Shown in pieces: positions 48,404 through 49,104 of a stretch of 49,104 nt of DNA. The stretch is from the NCBI RefSeq assembly GCF_027622945.1, contig NZ_JAPZVQ010000025.1, positions 1 through 49,104 on the forward strand, in the 5' to 3' direction. The position numbers and the translations under genes are program-made. This DNA is from Glycomyces lechevalierae (GTDB lineage: Bacteria > Actinomycetota > Actinomycetes > Mycobacteriales > Micromonosporaceae). Under the pieces are notes generated by a model, which was not told the origin of the DNA, ran no database searches, and saw only the letters and a program-made list of their open reading frames with translations. Positions within the stretch are counted from its first letter, which is position 1, and every line of letters begins with the position of its first letter.

Positions 48404-49104
48404 ATGACCGACTTGCAGTTGAGCGACATCGAGATTGACGAAGCCTTCGTGCGGGCGATGCTGCGCGAGCGGCATCCCGATCTGGCTGGGCTGCCTCTTC
48501 GGGAGGTCGAGGGTGGTTGGGACAACAAGATGTGGCGGCTCGGCGACGACCTGGCCGTCCGCATCCCGCGCACACCGCGCGGGCCGGACCTGCTCGACCA
48601 GGAGTACCGGTGGCTGCCGGACATCGCGGCGCGGCTGCCGCTTCCTGTATCTGCACCGGTCAGGTTCGGTGCGCCGACTGCGGCGTTCCCCGCGACCTGG
48701 CTCGTGACCACTTGGGTCGCAGGCGAACCGATCGACCGCAGGCCGCTCGAACGCGGGCCCGAATCGGCGGCGGCGCTGGCGGGTTTCCTTGCGGCCCTGC
48801 ACGAGGAGGCGCCCGCGGACGCGCCGATCAACCCGCACCGGAGCCTGCCGCTGCCCGATCATGCGGCTGATGTGGAGCGGGGGATCGAGGCTTGGTCGAC
48901 GGCGGGGAACGCCGCGGCGATGCGCGAGATCTGGGCCGACGCGCTTGCTGCAGATTCATGGAAGCGTGGTCCTGTGTGGATTCACGGTGACTTGCATCCG
49001 GCGAATGCGGTTGGGGCTGAGGGTGTCTTGACAGGTGTCATCGACTTCGGTGAGCTGTGCGCGGGCGACCCGGCGGCCGATCTGTGCGCCGCTTGGATGC
49101 TGCT
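48404..49104 (+). CDS. Aminoglycoside phosphotransferase family kinase (3' end outside window)
   Basis: The first 233 residues of a phosphotransferase of the APH/homoserine-kinase fold; the reading frame is still open at the window edge. EGGWDNKMWRLGDDLAVRIPR is the N-lobe with the ATP-binding lysine replaced by Arg, as in many APH relatives. WIHGDLHPANAV is the catalytic loop (Asp) and GVIDFGELCAGDPAADLCAAW holds the metal-binding Asp. TAGGTT six bases before the ATG indicates a leaderless start. The substrate may be an aminoglycoside, macrolide or a metabolite. Confidence 0.88.
   Translation, partial: MTDLQLSDIEIDEAFVRAMLRERHPDLAGLPLREVEGGWDNKMWRLGDDLAVRIPRTPRGPDLLDQEYRWLPDIAARLPLPVSAPVRFGAPTAAFPATWLVTTWVAGEPIDRRPLERGPESAAALAGFLAALHEEAPADAPINPHRSLPLPDHAADVERGIEAWSTAGNAAAMREIWADALAADSWKRGPVWIHGDLHPANAVGAEGVLTGVIDFGELCAGDPAADLCAAWML

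Noticed and set aside
1..49104. CRISPR arrays, insertion sequences, rRNA or intact tRNA genes
   Set aside because: No regularly spaced repeats, transposase or integrase genes, terminal inverted repeats or structural RNA signatures were found.

Overview
The window is very GC-rich, gene-dense actinobacterial DNA (roughly 70% GC, strong G/C bias at third codon positions, GTG/TTG starts, many apparently leaderless genes). DUF5753/DUF397 regulator pairs, CGNR and MmyB-like regulators, SpoIIE-type PP2C, ECF41-like sigma and secreted plant-polysaccharide enzymes suggest a soil- or plant-associated filamentous actinomycete (Glycomycetales, Micromonosporales or relatives). I cannot fix the genus from sequence alone. 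The left edge begins with runs of G and C and looks like a contig end; the right edge cuts a phosphotransferase gene.

Most of 0-36 kb is a series of small regulator-plus-enzyme modules, usually divergent or co-transcribed. In order they are: TetR/rhodanese, MerR/membrane protein, Lrp/amino-acid exporter, TetR-NmrA operon, SRPBCC-ArsR-SRPBCC operon, MmyB-like/SDR, AKR, exonuclease, atypical SDR/TetR, secreted GH30 galactanase-like enzyme, PP2C phosphatase, HxlR/QorB, KUP potassium transporter, NmrA, a PadR-oxidoreductase operon divergent from a four-gene osmoprotectant ABC operon, PadR-ABC exporter operon, alpha/beta hydrolase, methyltransferase, GH43, SDR/ECF41 sigma, secreted PL9-like pectate lyase, 11-residue-repeat protein, sulfotransferase and SDR. 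In many intergenic gaps an inverted repeat overlaps a -35 or -10 element and can be matched to the neighbouring regulator.

From about 36.8 to 42.0 kb the texture changes. Base composition is less extreme, gaps are longer and proteins are poorly recognised. This segment holds a single-pass membrane protein, a putative glycolipid-binding protein divergent from a CGNR regulator with a modified zinc finger, two overlapping unknown small genes, and a divergent DUF5753 regulator plus DUF397 gene. The DUF397 gene carries a fresh 63-bp internal duplication. It reads as an accessory island without a visible integrase and is the best place to look for an undescribed system.

From 42.1 kb the earlier style resumes: an FAD monooxygenase-TetR pair with a clear operator, an EamA exporter-alpha/beta hydrolase operon, TetR/NmrA, a CPBP membrane protease and a truncated aminoglycoside-phosphotransferase-like gene. 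Functionally the window combines redox and detoxification modules, osmotic/ion homeostasis (OpuB/ProU-type uptake and KUP) and breakdown of plant cell-wall galactan and pectin.
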